30,909 nt of DNA from Plantago elongata (Eukaryota; Streptophyta; Magnoliopsida; Lamiales; Plantaginaceae), in the NCBI GenBank assembly GCA_036897095.1, contig JAYMSP010001556.1, positions 1-30,909 on the forward strand. The letters run 5' to 3'. Both the position numbers and the translations under genes were made by a program. The notes below the pieces were generated by a model. That model saw nothing but the letters and a program-made list of their open reading frames with translations. It was not told where the DNA came from and ran no database searches. Shown here piece after piece: positions 30,258 through 30,909 of this stretch. The first letter of the stretch is position 1; each line of letters starts with the position of its first letter.

Positions 30258-30909
30258 TTAAACAATAATAAACTGAATGTGATCATAGTACATATCATCC
30301 TTATAAAAGGTTGTCTCTAGAACATACATCATTTCAATCGCCGAACTCAAGGCTTTGGTGAAAGGGTCAGCCACATTATCCTCTGCGGGGACACATTCTA
30401 TAGATACTTCTCCTCTAGCTACCATTTCTCTAATGACATGGTATTTTCTAGGTACATGCTTGTTCCTGTTGGTGGATCTTGGTTCCTTTTCCTGTGCAAC
30501 TGCCCCAGTGTTGTCACATTATACCTTTAATGGTCTAATGATAGCAACTACTCCTAGTTCCTTAAGGAACTCAGACATCCAGACAACCTCCTTCGCGGCT
30601 TCTGATGCAGCAATGTACTCGGACTCTGTCGCAGAATCAACAATAGTTGCTTGCTTGTAACTCTTCCAGCTGACAGCTCCAACATTGAGTACAAACACAT
30701 ACCAAGTTTGTGATTTGTAATAATCCAGATTAGATTGAAAACCGGCATCGACATACCCAGATGCCATCAGCTCCGGCTGTCCACCAAACACCAGAAAGTG
30801 ATTCTTAGTTCGTCTAAGATACTTGAGGATGTTGCAGTCCAGTATTTAACACCTGGATTCTTCTGGTGTGGACAAGTGACACTAAGCGCAAAAGTCACAT
30901 CTGGCCTAG
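30258..30909 (-). pseudogene. Ty1/copia pol, RNase H end, broken and cut by window edge
   Basis: The minus strand encodes the end of the reverse transcriptase/RNase H region. In order it reads RPDVTFALSV at the edge, a frameshift near 30838, ILKYLRRTKNHFLVFGGQ, GYVDAGFQSNLD, VGAVSWKSYKQATIVDSATE and SEYIAASEAAKEVVWMSEFL. A premature TAA (30521-30519) follows PLKV. The same frame then continues CDNTGAVAQEKEPR, KYHVIREMVARGEV and DNVADPFTKAL, to the normal-looking stop at 30258. The Asp/Glu positions of RNase H (GYVDAGFQ, ATESEY, VYCDN-type) are still visible, although the residue before CDN is now a stop. One frameshift plus one nonsense codon make this copy non-coding. Confidence 0.88.

Overview
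The window is nuclear DNA from a flowering plant, most likely a eudicot. It has GT-AG introns, a plant-type mitochondrial oxidoreductase gene, an AT-rich background, and transposable elements of almost every plant class. A Lamiales origin would fit the flavour of the repeats, but this is an impression and I cannot name the species. There are no rRNA genes, functional tRNA genes, operons or CRISPR arrays. I saw no convincing new multi-gene system. The new material lies in the structure of the mobile elements.

Two host genes sit in the middle-left part and converge. The first, plus strand, 3488-7678, has seven exons that I joined by splice signals and reading phase into a 376-residue mitochondrial RTN4IP1-like NADPH oxidoreductase. 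The second, minus strand, 9686-12013, is one long exon for a 775-residue acidic, low-complexity plant protein of unknown function. About 2 kb of intergenic and 3' UTR sequence separates them.

The rest is mobile DNA. From the left: a broken PIF/Harbinger-type Myb-like gene (1-696, element end near 1056); two copies of a very short tRNA-derived SINE with perfect target duplications (1212-1296 minus, 1500-1602 plus); a non-autonomous MULE-like element with a 9-bp duplication (1634-2760); a truncated Stowaway end inside an intron (about 5380-5431); a 3.06-kb TG...CA element, probably a solo LTR, with a 5-bp duplication (13395-16450); an AT-rich block with a 228-bp tandem duplication and a transposon-like minus-strand transcription start (16451-18265); a complete but non-autonomous CACTA element with TSD TCA and a chimeric, frame-broken coding remnant (18266-20261); a complete TRIM with TSD GATTT (20283-20988); an old copia-like LTR element without coding capacity that carries two nested tandem arrays (about 21249-25034); a second Harbinger-type Myb-like pseudogene (25801-27002); a third, decayed SINE copy (27723-27812); a possible Tourist-like MITE (28214-28481); and the 3' part of a Ty1/copia retrotransposon on the minus strand (LTR 28500-29356, broken pol 30258-30909) that runs off the right edge.

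The elements do not form a pathway. They record nested insertion: the CACTA element landed 13 bp from the TRIM target duplication, the MULE sits next to a SINE, and related Harbinger remnants and SINE copies occur at both ends of the window. Every element boundary given with a target-site duplication was read directly from the sequence. Family names without a duplication or protein motif are weaker.
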